DNA from: Halomicrococcus gelatinilyticus
GTDB taxonomy: Archaea > Halobacteriota > Halobacteria > Halobacteriales > Haladaptataceae
Reading direction: 5' to 3'
NCBI GenBank assembly: GCA_024227995.1
Contig: CP100465.1
Location: 372,001 to 436,000, forward strand
Length of the DNA: 64,000 nt
Part shown: positions 46,000-54,357 of the stretch, in pieces
How positions within the stretch are numbered: the stretch's first letter is position 1
Layout: the number at the start of each line of letters is the position of its first letter
Made by a program: the position numbers and the translations under genes
The notes under the pieces: generated by a model
Told to the model about the DNA's origin: nothing
Seen by the model: only the letters and a program-made list of their open reading frames with translations
The model's database searches: none

Positions 46000-46909
46000 A
46001 TTGCGACAGGTCCTCGAAGTGGGTCAGCACATAGTCGCCGAGTTGCTCCTCAACTTGGTGGAGATTATACACGTCAGTTATGTCATTGTAGCTCTCTCGA
46101 AGTACGTTCGTGAGGGACTTCCCCCATCCCTGGCCATCCGTAATCCAGACGAACTCTACGCCGTCGTTTCTCATCCGGCGCGATACGTGATTATACGACC
46201 GACGAATTTCAGATGGCTTACTCCCACCGCCTTTGTAGCAATTGGCTTCGAAGACGATACGGAGTTGTCCGTTCTCGAAGAGAGCAAAGTCCACCGTCTT
46301 CTTTTGTCCTGACTCATCATTGTACTCGGTCGTGTACTCGGCTTCGATGGAGACGTTGTATCCTTCCTGCTGGAGTTGGTCAGTAATCCCTTCCAGTTTT
46401 TCTCCGACGATGTTCTCGAAGCACGTCCCCTGACGGTTCTTTCGCGAATGTGTCTCCATACCAACGAGCATCCCTCGGTAGTGGTCTCGAATGTCTGCAG
46501 ACTCGTCTACCACATACTGGAGGCCGATTTTCTGAAGTTCTTCGGCCAGCTCCCGTGCTTCCTTTCGGTCGCCGTTATCAATGGCGCGCTGTACGTCGTA
46601 GAACTTCCAGAGACCTTCGAGAGCAGTATACTTGTTGCCACGTTCCCCAAGAATCTCGAAGTAGAAGTTTATCCACTTCCGGGTATCGTCGGCATCCATC
46701 AAGGCGTCTGTAAGCCCCTTGATGAACACCTGTTTGGATACATTTTGAAGCTCCGCAATGGCCTCAATTTGTTCTTCGTAGTTCTCAATTTGGTCTTCGA
46801 TGTCGTCCCAATTGATGAACTCCGAGGAAGGGATGGCAGATGGGATGATAGTGTCTTGGAACTCCTCGACGAAGTCTTTAGTTGGAGGCTGATGTTGCCG
46901 AAGCACCAT
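45983..46909 (-). CDS. DpnII-family type II restriction endonuclease
   Basis: A 308-residue protein matching R.DpnII/LlaDCHI-type GATC endonucleases: RQGTCFENIVGEKL (159-172), TVDFAL (205-210, catalytic Asp207), RIVFEANCYKGGGSK (217-231, Glu221), SYNHVSRRM and FVWITDGQGWGKSL (253-266). Expected to cut unmethylated GATC. The matching Dam methylase lies upstream with a small HTH gene between. ATG 46909 gives the full N-terminal helical domain. Confidence 0.88.
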   Translation of the reverse strand: MVLRQHQPPTKDFVEEFQDTIIPSAIPSSEFINWDDIEDQIENYEEQIEAIAELQNVSKQVFIKGLTDALMDADDTRKWINFYFEILGERGNKYTALEGLWKFYDVQRAIDNGDRKEARELAEELQKIGLQYVVDESADIRDHYRGMLVGMETHSRKNRQGTCFENIVGEKLEGITDQLQQEGYNVSIEAEYTTEYNDESGQKKTVDFALFENGQLRIVFEANCYKGGGSKPSEIRRSYNHVSRRMRNDGVEFVWITDGQGWGKSLTNVLRESYNDITDVYNLHQVEEQLGDYVLTHFEDLSQSTATK

Positions 46910-47138
46910 ATCCCGGTGAAAGGAAATCCAACAGATGACTTACGGCTAAATCTTGGTTGAACGGTGAATACTGCACCATATGCGTGCAAGATTCGGAGAG
47001 TTGAAATATAGTTTAGAGGAGTGAATCAATTGGGTGAGTTCGGACAGTATAAAACCTCTTCGGCAAGAAATCAGTCGGGTAGGGCTTAAGCGTTGTCGAG
47101 AGGACTTATCTACATGATTGAATTGAATAAGAACCGCG

Positions 47139-47747
47139 ATGTACGACTCAAATCGATGCATCATATGCGGTGGAGCTAAAGAAGCAAACCACCACGTGAA
47201 TGGTGACGACGAAGACAATGCGGCAAAGAACGTAATCCCCGTCTGTACGTCATGCCACAACAAGATTCACTACGGTACGACGATGCAGACACTACCGTGG
47301 TTCGCTAAACTTCCTGAATCTGCGCGAAGACGGACACTCCCTACGGTTGGAGTAGAACGGTTAGAAGGCCAGTACAAGAACGCGTTCTTGATGGACAAAT
47401 GGATGGAAGATGCCTACCAAGCAACGCAGAGCGCCTTAGCAGAGGCAGAATCCTACTTGACAGGGAGACATTATCATATTAGCGGTATTGACGTGACTCA
47501 CTCCTTTGTCCGCAAGTTCAGGTCCAAGATGGTGGTTCACTCCAAGGGCAATGTGTACGAACACCGGACAACTCCTATCGTGTTAGAGAAAAAGGGGCCA
47601 AAGTGTGTCCTCCGATTGCCCGAGCTCGATAAGCACGCAGGTGGAACGACGCGCTCGCGGAAGGCCTACGAAACGTTCCTCACGGAGCTCAACAAACGCC
47701 AAGGACTACGTGGACACGGAGGGGAGGTTACGGGATACGAACCGTAG
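47139..47747 (+). CDS. HNH-like zinc nuclease domain protein
   Basis: A 202-residue protein. The N-terminus is a compact HNH module: CIICGG (7-12), NHHVNGDDEDN and VCTSCHNKIHYG, containing the CxxC pairs and the central His residues. A helical middle and a beta-rich C-terminus follow (KFRSKMVVHSKGNVYEHRTTPIVL). It lacks kin among the neighbouring genes. It may be an effector nuclease or a homing-like factor of the element. Confidence 0.7.
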   Translation: MYDSNRCIICGGAKEANHHVNGDDEDNAAKNVIPVCTSCHNKIHYGTTMQTLPWFAKLPESARRRTLPTVGVERLEGQYKNAFLMDKWMEDAYQATQSALAEAESYLTGRHYHISGIDVTHSFVRKFRSKMVVHSKGNVYEHRTTPIVLEKKGPKCVLRLPELDKHAGGTTRSRKAYETFLTELNKRQGLRGHGGEVTGYEP

Positions 47748-47760
47748 GGGCATTGACCTT

Positions 47761-47838
47761 TGGCGGAGTAGGCCGCACTCACCTTCGCCGAGAGGTCACT
47801 GCCAGGAGGAGACCGCAAGCATACACACTGCCGCCGCC
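47761..47838. repeat. Repeat copy B
   Basis: Diverged copy of 43340-43417. Identical blocks TGGCGGAGT and CTCACCTTCGCCG are followed by AAGCA(A/T)ACACAC and a GCC-rich end. The two copies flank the nuclease/R-M gene block of element 2. Confidence 0.6.
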
Positions 47839-48678
47839 AACAATCTAACAGTATAACAGTACGGTGCGGCTATTGAGAGCACATCGTGGCTGGGGAACGT
47901 AGTTTGCCGTAGCCAATGCTACGTAATCACTTTCAGTCACGACGCAAGTTTCGACGCTTGTCGAAAGAAGGGCCTCCGTGATATTCGTTAACCCGCACCG
48001 AACCTCCGAAGAAACCCTTTCTTTTGGGGGTACTACGTACCCCTTTTCTTTGGGGAATAATGCTTTCAAGAGTACCGCATCATGCTTCATGTTCAAACAG
48101 CAGTCATGCTGTGCTGTAGCGGTCTGCTGTGCTGTTGAGATGTAGCGGCAGTGTGTTTAATGCGGTTATCTTGAACAGAGGTAGGGATGTTGTTCTATCT
48201 GAAGCGATGACGTTTACTTGTCGGTAGACACAGCATCGGCCTTTACTGGTGTAACAGCAGTCCTACTCTTGGTGTAACCAACAGCAGGCCCCCACCTTCA
48301 GGAAGGGATAAGAAGCGGCGTGAGGACGCTTATAGCGGCACACAGAGACTTACAGAAGGCATGGTACGACTCGTCACAAACAACCAGTTCCTTTAAGAGA
48401 GCCACAGCGCCGCGTGAGCGAGTTCTTTTTGTGCAGAAGTCCTATCCCTCTCGCCACTACATGAAATCGTTCATGACGGAATCTCGCACGTCTCACGAGC
48501 TTCTGACATAGCACCACAACCCTTGAGGACCACTTAGGTGAAACCAACGATGCATAGGACCGGACTCAACTGCTTGAGATTCCAGTTGTTGGCACATTGG
48601 CTCGTGGAAGTTACCCATAGGACCCTGGCGTAACTAGCCCTAGTTACGTCAAATGTCGAAAAGCTTGTTGGCAGATTT
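47839..48678. other. Long non-coding region with short repeats
   Basis: About 840 bp without a credible gene. It contains the palindrome GGGGTAC-TAC-GTACCCC (48027-48043) flanked by CTTT/TTTC tracts, two TGCTGTGCTGT units (48107-48117, 48125-48135) and AACAGCAGTC at 48096-48105 and 48253-48262 with a partial third near 48280. The layout could be a replication origin or a control region. Confidence 0.4.
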
Positions 48679-48921
48679 GTGCCATTACCAACCTACGAGA
48701 TAAGAGAACATGCTACCTACGAAGATGATGGAGAATCATTGCTTCGGAGACGGACCGCTGTTCAATACCATGGCGACTCATCTGTTGCCACACAGCCGGT
48801 CCACTTACATCGAGTCGGTCGGCAAACTTGGGGATGGACATTCCTGCCCGGTGATACAGATAGTACAGTACTTGTGCATCTCGACGGGGTGCATCTAGTG
48901 TGTCTATTTTCGACCGAATAG
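48679..48921 (+). CDS. Possible small hypothetical protein
   Basis: An 80-residue frame from GTG 48679. It is acidic-leaning with beta-rich pattern (TWGWTFLPGDTDSTVLVHLDGVHLVCLF). An alternative frame overlaps and no family is evident; support is modest. Confidence 0.35.
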   Translation: MPLPTYEIREHATYEDDGESLLRRRTAVQYHGDSSVATQPVHLHRVGRQTWGWTFLPGDTDSTVLVHLDGVHLVCLFSTE

Positions 48922-49015
48922 TGTGCGCTTCAGGGGAATCGAAACGGGGTTCTGGGTTTCGTTGAGTTTCATAAGTATGATTTTGAGATGGAAGTGACGC
49001 GGTGGCGGCGTGTGT

Positions 49016-49420
49016 TTACGTCGGTGGGTGTGGCATGGACTCCTCGTCTTGGTCGAGGAAGTGGCTGATGCACAACCGTAGATACTCCGCGAAGGGAGTA
49101 TTCCCCGCAAGTGCGAACTGACAGTTCGGGTCTTCTGCGATTGGTGTCGACCGAAACTGCTCATACAAACTCTCGTACTGCTCCGGTGGAAACTCGACAG
49201 TCACTGTATCTGTGTATCGAACGGAAGGAGTCGATTGCTCATAGTCGGAGACATCTACTTCAGGGCTATCACCGAGTGACTGCCGGATATATTCCCCAAG
49301 TGGATGATTGGCTCCATAAGTGTCTCTGGTTCCCACCAGCTCGGATTCAACGAAGTTCTCAGAAAGCCGTTCAGACACCTCACTGGTGAAGTAGATGACT
49401 GTTCTTCTTCCTTCGCTCAT
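49016..49420 (-). CDS. Hypothetical protein coupled to CopG-like gene
   Basis: A 134-residue protein. Two related halves both contain a strand and 'F-x-E-Y-(I/L)-R-x(2)-(L/I)' helix (PLGEYIRQSL and PFAEYLRLCI), suggesting an internal duplication of an RHH-like unit. Its ATG overlaps the stop of the upstream CopG-like gene by four bases (ATGA). The pair looks like a small regulatory or toxin-antitoxin-like operon, but no toxin fold is recognised. Confidence 0.6.
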   Translation of the reverse strand: MSEGRRTVIYFTSEVSERLSENFVESELVGTRDTYGANHPLGEYIRQSLGDSPEVDVSDYEQSTPSVRYTDTVTVEFPPEQYESLYEQFRSTPIAEDPNCQFALAGNTPFAEYLRLCISHFLDQDEESMPHPPT

Positions 49421-49590
49421 TCGTTGCCCTCCTGCTTCTGCTCTTGTTCAATAGCCTCCTCTGCCATCTGCTGAATCACATCGGACCACCGGATTGAGGT
49501 GGTGCCATAGCGTCTTTCAGAAGCCTCTACGAGTCTCTTGTGTGCCTCTTCAGTGAGACGAATGTGCTTTATAAGTTCACCTTCTGCCAT
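49417..49590 (-). CDS. CopG-like ribbon-helix-helix protein
   Basis: A 57-residue protein from ATG 49590: a short strand (ELIKHIRL), helix A (EEAHKRLVEASERRY), a turn and helix B (SDVIQQMAEEAIEQEQ). This is the RHH dimer fold. The Gly-Thr-Thr-Ser-Ile-Arg-Trp-Ser segment corresponds to the inter-helix turn. It probably represses its own operon. Confidence 0.72.
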   Translation of the reverse strand: MAEGELIKHIRLTEEAHKRLVEASERRYGTTSIRWSDVIQQMAEEAIEQEQKQEGNE

Positions 49591-50008
49591 ATTTGGAATG
49601 TACCTCTTCGGGATGACGGTATAGGCCGCCATCCTGTCGAAAAAAATAGGGCCGTCTTCCCGGCCCATCGTCATCATAGACCGACGTCAAAGAGTTTCTT
49701 GAGGAGCGGGCACTCCTATTTAAGAAGCATTGGGAATGGACTCTCGATGAAGACTCGGCCCGTCTCCGCTCCCCGTATAGAAATTGGTACGAAGAGTCCC
49801 CACTTAAATGGCACATGGGTGACAAGCAGTTGCCACATTTTCGTGAGAGCACCCCCAGAACAGGCCGAGAAGAGCCAAACCCTTCAGAAGCAATCCAATC
49901 CCGTGGAGGCCAATGTAACCGGCAGACAGCGCACTGAACTTATCCGAGCAAACCTTGACTTTCCGGGAGGGACCAGGAGCGCCGTGTGTTAATCACCTTC
50001 CGTCAGCG
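49591..50008. other. Gap between CopG-like operon and integrase
   Basis: About 420 bp. Only unconvincing frames are present on either strand; the region probably carries the promoter of the CopG-like operon. Confidence 0.4.
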
Positions 50009-51169
50009 CTACCCCATTCGATTGAGCGCGTCTCGTCGGTCCTCGACAGGCACTTGGTCGTACTTCATCGTCGTCTGGGGGTTCTTATGGCGAAGCTGTG
50101 CCTTAGTTGCCGCCAAGTCCCTCTCTTTCGTCATGTAGGTTCCGACCGAGTGACGGATTGTGTACCACGACATTTTACGGTTCGCGGTTTCGATGTCAGC
50201 TTGGTCGCAGAGACGATGCAGGAGTCGTCTGAGACTGCTTGAGCTGTGTGGGTTACCATGGCTTGTCAACCATAGCGAATGGGTATCCTCATACCTCTCG
50301 TACTGCTCACGTTCCTCTAACCAGCGGGATAATGCGGTTGCTGTTCGGTCCGTGAGACTTACTGTCCAGTTCCCTTCGTTCTTGCTGGATTCGTCTTTAG
50401 GGATGCGGAGAACACCGTTTTTCGTATCCACCCACGCAGTCCGCGCATTACGCACTTCGTTAGGTCGGAGGCCAGCGTCAAGACTGGACCAAACGAGGGA
50501 TGTAATCTCCCAACCATTCACTTCATCCCAGTCGTCGCGCGTTACCTCGTCGTAGTTCTTGTTGAGGGCATTCGAGATGTACAGCTTCCAGCCTTCCCTC
50601 TCGTTGGCTGTGAGAGTATCATAGGCAGGAATGTTTCCCTCGTTGAGTGCGGCTTGACGAATTTCGCGGCGTTCTTCTCGGGTGAGAAAATCCTGTGGTT
50701 GATGATTGCCACCAGAGCCGTCAAAGGAGTATTCAAACTCCCATTCGTCGCGTCCCTGCGTGTGTTGAAGCCACTTCGAGAAGTGCTGAAGTCCTTCTTG
50801 GGCCTTCCCCTTGACCGTCTGGCTTTTGTCTGAGAAAGCCAAGTGGTCCATGTACGCCGCTCCATCGTCAGCGTCAGGCGGATACTTGTACCCACCCTTC
50901 TGTTCCCATAGCCACAAGTCGAACCTCGCTGTTCGGTAGGCTGTCGAGTAAACGGTGTACGGCGAGTACCCTTCAGCCTTGTCAGGGTTCTTGCCAACTT
51001 TCAACAGCCATGACAAGAACCGGACTCGGTGGTCTCTATAGTCCACCAATTGCTTGTCGTTCAGTACTTCGTCATGCGATTTCGGGACCACTTTGATGGC
51101 CCGTTCGCTGTCCACCTCCACATTGGTGGAAATGGCACAGCGTGAGAGAGTGATGGGTAGTTCTGTCAT
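50009..51169 (-). CDS. Tyrosine integrase of element 2
   Basis: A 386-residue haloarchaeal integrase. A SAM-like core-binding domain lies at about residues 35-145. The catalytic domain has DAGLRPNEVRNAR (first Arg), WYTIRHSVGTYM (Arg-His box), LRHKNPQTTMKYDQV (second His and Tyr). Its ATG is 62 bp from the tRNA-Leu 3' end, the usual position for an archaeal element integrated in a tRNA gene. A longer frame running upstream through the tRNA is spurious. Confidence 0.93.
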   Translation of the reverse strand: MTELPITLSRCAISTNVEVDSERAIKVVPKSHDEVLNDKQLVDYRDHRVRFLSWLLKVGKNPDKAEGYSPYTVYSTAYRTARFDLWLWEQKGGYKYPPDADDGAAYMDHLAFSDKSQTVKGKAQEGLQHFSKWLQHTQGRDEWEFEYSFDGSGGNHQPQDFLTREERREIRQAALNEGNIPAYDTLTANEREGWKLYISNALNKNYDEVTRDDWDEVNGWEITSLVWSSLDAGLRPNEVRNARTAWVDTKNGVLRIPKDESSKNEGNWTVSLTDRTATALSRWLEEREQYERYEDTHSLWLTSHGNPHSSSSLRRLLHRLCDQADIETANRKMSWYTIRHSVGTYMTKERDLAATKAQLRHKNPQTTMKYDQVPVEDRRDALNRMG

Positions 51170-51230
51170 CTTCCGTCTCCTGCCGATACGGAACTCGGGC
51201 AAGAGAGGCCCTCTCGTGCAAGGTATGAAG

Positions 51231-51315
51231 TGCGCGGGACCGGATTCGAACCGGCGGACTCCTACGAGACAGCGTCCTAAGCGCTGCGCCGTTGGCCTGG
51301 CTTGGCTACCCGCGC
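51231..51315 (-). tRNA. tRNA-Leu (anticodon UAG), also attR
   Basis: 85 nt including discriminator A. Acceptor stem GCGCGGG/CCCGCGC is perfect; the anticodon stem CAGCG/CGCTG encloses CTTAGGA with TAG; the long variable arm is class II; the T-arm is CCGG-TTCGAAT-CCGG. The 3' 54 bp (51231-51284) repeat at 40262-40315, so integration restored the gene. Confidence 0.96.
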
Positions 51316-51397
51316 TCGTCCCTTCTTTCCCAACTCGCCACAAAGAACCTGTCGTTCTGTACGAGGGCTTTTGTAGGATGACGGCCAAGCCCTCGTC

Positions 51398-51718
51398 GTG
51401 TATCGCGCACGCGACCAGGTGGAGAACGAGGAGTGGCTGGCGCGCCTCCAGCAGACGGCCGACCGCCTCGACCTCGACGCGGCGGCACGGTCGCGCGCGG
51501 CCGACCTGTTCCTCTCGACCGTCGCGGAGAGCGGGGAGGCGGAGGACCGCTCGAAGCGCGCGGTAGCGGCCGCGAGCCTCTACGCGGGGTCGCTCATCGA
51601 GGGCGACCAGCGGTCCCAGCAGGCGGTCGCCGACGCCGCGGGGGTCGCGCGGCTCACCATCCAGCAGCGGTGGAAGACCATCCTCGAAGAAGCAGGGCTG
51701 GAACCGCCGTCGTGGTAG
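51398..51718 (+). CDS. TFB-like cyclin-repeat protein
   Basis: A 106-residue protein from GTG 51398. One cyclin-like repeat with KRAVAAASLYAGSLIEGDQRSQQAVADAAGVARLTIQQRWKTILEEAGL is the second-repeat HTH signature of TFB. There is no zinc ribbon and no first repeat. Stand-alone TFB-like proteins of this size are common in haloarchaea and may modulate transcription initiation. Confidence 0.85.
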   Translation: MYRARDQVENEEWLARLQQTADRLDLDAAARSRAADLFLSTVAESGEAEDRSKRAVAAASLYAGSLIEGDQRSQQAVADAAGVARLTIQQRWKTILEEAGLEPPSW

Positions 51719-51728
51719 CTGCTCGGCG

Positions 51729-52223
51729 CTACTCGGTGCGCTGGGGTCGGCGGCCGTCGCGCTCCGGCGTGAGGTTGCCGTGCTCGTCGATCTCGCCCTC
51801 GACGATGCGGGTGCTGGAGATGATGTCGCCGTCCTCGGCCTCGACGTGGCCGACGACGACGATCTCGAGCGGGTCGAAGCCGCGCTCCTCGCGGATGTCG
51901 TTGATGCGCTTGCCGCCGTCCTTCGTCTCCGGCGAGACGATGAGCGCGTCGAACTGCTGCTCGGTGGCGATGCCCGTCGGTTCGTCGAGGCGTCGCACCT
52001 CGAACTCGCGGTCGTACTCCTCCGCGATGGACCGGAGCTCGTCTTCGAGGTCTGCTTTGCGCTCGTCGTAGGGGCGGACGTACCGGTCCACGTGTCGCGT
52101 CTTCGGTGCAAGTTCGTCGCTCGTCAATCCGACCGTCACGTCGCCCAGTTCGAACGCCCGCTCGAACAGCGCTCGATGGCCGTCGTGAACCGGGTCGAAC
52201 GTTCCGCCCAGCGCCACGTCCAT
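51729..52223 (-). CDS. coaD: Phosphopantetheine adenylyltransferase
   Basis: A 164-residue nucleotidyltransferase. ALGGTFDPVHDGHRALFERAF carries the HxGH motif (HDGH), VGLTSDELAPK follows and ISSTRI supplies the second motif. Catalyses 4'-phosphopantetheine plus ATP to dephospho-CoA. Archaeal type. The ATG at 52223 gives the canonical start MDVALGGTFDPVH. Confidence 0.93.
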   Translation of the reverse strand: MDVALGGTFDPVHDGHRALFERAFELGDVTVGLTSDELAPKTRHVDRYVRPYDERKADLEDELRSIAEEYDREFEVRRLDEPTGIATEQQFDALIVSPETKDGGKRINDIREERGFDPLEIVVVGHVEAEDGDIISSTRIVEGEIDEHGNLTPERDGRRPQRTE

Positions 52224-52421
52224 ACCGCGGCGAAAGGCTGCGCGGGGTTTATCACCTTCGGAAACCCCTCGCGGACGCCTGACGTGTCCGAACGCCGACT
52301 CGTCGGTCTTCGAGACTGCGCCGGTGCCGCGACCCGCGGACTCGCCCTCGGCGCTCCGGATACGGGAGCCGAAACCGACAACCGCACCCGCGCCGAACCG
52401 GGAACCGGGTGACATCGAACT

Positions 52422-52874
52422 ATGGGGGGATACCTGGTCGCGGTCGACGGTTCACCGGCGAGCAAGGACGCACTCAAGTACGCGCTGGACGTTGCGGGGG
52501 ACACGGGAGCGGACGTGACGGCAGTCAACGTCGTCTCGCCCGAGCAGTTCTTCGTGGGCGGCGACGACCCGCCGGAGAGTTTCGCACAGGCGGACAGCGA
52601 CCTGCTGCGGACGAGCGTCGAGGACGCCGAGGACAAAGGGCAGCAACTGCTCGACGAGGCGTCGGCCATCGCCGAACGGGCCGGGGCGGAGATAGAGACG
52701 GGCCTCCTCTACGGCGAACCCGTCGCGCGCATCACGGAGTACGCCGACGAGAACGACTTCGAGGCGATCTACGTCGGCCACCGCGGTGCCTCCGAGCAGT
52801 ACGAGGGCCTGTTCGGTAGCGTCGCGAAGGAGATCGCCGGACGCGCGACGGTGCCGGTGACCGTCGTCCGCTGA
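52422..52874 (+). CDS. Universal stress protein
   Basis: A 150-residue UspA-family protein: [25 protein letters not shown] at the N-terminus and the ATP-binding G-x2-G-x9-G-S pattern near the end ([21 protein letters not shown]). Probably a homodimeric ATP-binding stress protein. It is divergent from coaD. Confidence 0.93.
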   Translation: MGGYLVAVDGSPASKDALKYALDVAGDTGADVTAVNVVSPEQFFVGGDDPPESFAQADSDLLRTSVEDAEDKGQQLLDEASAIAERAGAEIETGLLYGEPVARITEYADENDFEAIYVGHRGASEQYEGLFGSVAKEIAGRATVPVTVVR

Positions 52875-52932
52875 GTGGGCGGAAACTGCGGCAGGCGGTA
52901 TCCTGATACGGGACCGTGTCGATGCACTCGCT

Positions 52933-54225
52933 ATGGACGTAGTAATAACGCCATCGACGCTCTCGGGAACGGCGCGGGCACCGCCGTCGAAGAGCTACAC
53001 GCACCGCGCGATCCTGGCGGCCGGGTACTCCGGCGGCGCGCTGGTGTACGACCCGCTGGTCAGCGCGGACACGAAGGCGACGATGCAGGCGGTCGACCTG
53101 CTCGGCGGCGACGTCATCGAGACCGGCGACGGCGACGTCGAGGTCACCGGGTTCGACGGCCGCCCCGACGTGCCGCCGGACGTCGTCGAATGCGCCAACA
53201 GCGGGACCACGATGCGACTGCTTACGGGGGCGGCCGCGCTCGCCGATGGCATCACGGTACTGACGGGCGACGAATCGCTGCGGTCCCGGCCCCACGGACC
53301 GCTGCTCCCTGCCATCGAGGACCTCGGCGGGCGTGCCGAGAGCACGCGCGGCAACGGCCAGGCACCGCTCGTCGTCGAGGGCCCCATCGAGGGCGGGACC
53401 GTCTCGATGCCGGGCGACGTCTCCTCGCAGTTCGTCACGTCGCTGTTGATGGCGGGCGCGCTCGTCGACGACGGTATCGAGATCGAACTCGAGACGGAAC
53501 TGAAGTCCGCACCGTACGTCGACATCACGGTCGAACTGCTGGACGCGTTCGGAGTCGACGCCGGCGAGACGGATGACGGCTACCGCGTCGAGGGCGGCCA
53601 GTTCTACGAGCCGACGGACGGGGAGTACCACGTCCCGGGCGACTTCTCCTCCATCTCCTACCTGCTGGCGGCGGGCGCGGTCGCTGCGGACGAGGACGAG
53701 GACGTGCGCGTCGAGAGCGCGTACCCGAGCGCGCAGGGCGACACCGCCATCGTCTCCATCCTCGAGCGGATGGGCGCGGACGTGGACTGGAACCGCACCG
53801 ACGGCGTGGCGACGGTCGGTCGCTCCGACCTCTCGGGCGTGGACGTGGACGTTGGCGACACGCCGGACCTGCTTCCGACCGTCGCGGCGCTCGGCGCGAT
53901 CGCAGACGGCGAGACGCGCATCGTCAACTGCGAACACGTCCGTTACAAGGAGACCGACCGCGTCTCGGTGATGGCCGACGAACTGGCGACGCTCGGCGCG
54001 GCCGTCGAGGAGCGCGAGGACGAACTCCTCGTCCGCGGCGGCGAATCCGACCTCCAGGGCGGGACCGTCGACGGCCACGCCGACCACCGCATCGTGATGG
54101 CGCTGGCGGTCGCGGCGCTCGCGGCCGACGGACCGACGACCCTCACCGGGGCGGAGCACGTCGACGTGTCGTTCCCCGACTTCTTCGAGGTGCTCTACGA
54201 CCTGGGCGCCGATATCGACCGCTGA
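52933..54225 (+). CDS. aroA: 3-phosphoshikimate 1-carboxyvinyltransferase (EPSP synthase)
   Basis: A 430-residue EPSP synthase with both inverted beta-alpha domains: [16 protein letters not shown] (shikimate-3-phosphate binding), [14 protein letters not shown] (PEP loop), [25 protein letters not shown] and the closing RYKETDR and [12 protein letters not shown] motifs. It transfers enolpyruvyl from PEP to shikimate-3-phosphate in aromatic amino acid synthesis. Confidence 0.97.
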   Translation: MDVVITPSTLSGTARAPPSKSYTHRAILAAGYSGGALVYDPLVSADTKATMQAVDLLGGDVIETGDGDVEVTGFDGRPDVPPDVVECANSGTTMRLLTGAAALADGITVLTGDESLRSRPHGPLLPAIEDLGGRAESTRGNGQAPLVVEGPIEGGTVSMPGDVSSQFVTSLLMAGALVDDGIEIELETELKSAPYVDITVELLDAFGVDAGETDDGYRVEGGQFYEPTDGEYHVPGDFSSISYLLAAGAVAADEDEDVRVESAYPSAQGDTAIVSILERMGADVDWNRTDGVATVGRSDLSGVDVDVGDTPDLLPTVAALGAIADGETRIVNCEHVRYKETDRVSVMADELATLGAAVEEREDELLVRGGESDLQGGTVDGHADHRIVMALAVAALAADGPTTLTGAEHVDVSFPDFFEVLYDLGADIDR

Positions 54226-54357
54226 CCCGGTCCGGTCGCCTCGGCGCACGGAAGGCACCGCCGACATATGCACATTCTTGCGTAATAGACTTGCCTCGAG
54301 AGCCAAAATAGGCACGAATCCGAATATTCAAGGGCGTCGGCGTTCCAGGCTCCGCCA

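Larger units (their letters stand above)
40262..51284. mobile_element. Integrated element 2 in tRNA-Leu(UAG) (about 11 kb)
   Basis: 54-bp direct repeats of the tRNA-Leu 3' half (40262-40315 and 51231-51284) flank it. The integrase gene lies 62 bp from the intact tRNA. GC is lower than in the flanks, and no GATC occurs between 39294 and 51788. It encodes a PRTase/DprA pair, a Dam/DpnII-type restriction-modification locus, a NucS-like nuclease, an HNH protein, a CopG-like operon and a second recombinase. No virion genes are seen. Confidence 0.88.

Noticed and set aside
13666..51284. CRISPR array or cas genes
   Set aside because: No regularly spaced short repeats with unique spacers and no Cas motifs were seen; the 105-bp and 78-bp repeats do not have that layout.
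13666..51284. Prophage with structural genes
   Set aside because: No terminase, portal, capsid, tail or spike-like proteins are visible in either element.
50009..52111. A 700-codon minus-strand frame extending the integrase
   Set aside because: The extension passes through the tRNA-Leu gene and antisense to the TFB-like and coaD genes; its composition is a GC-rich artefact.
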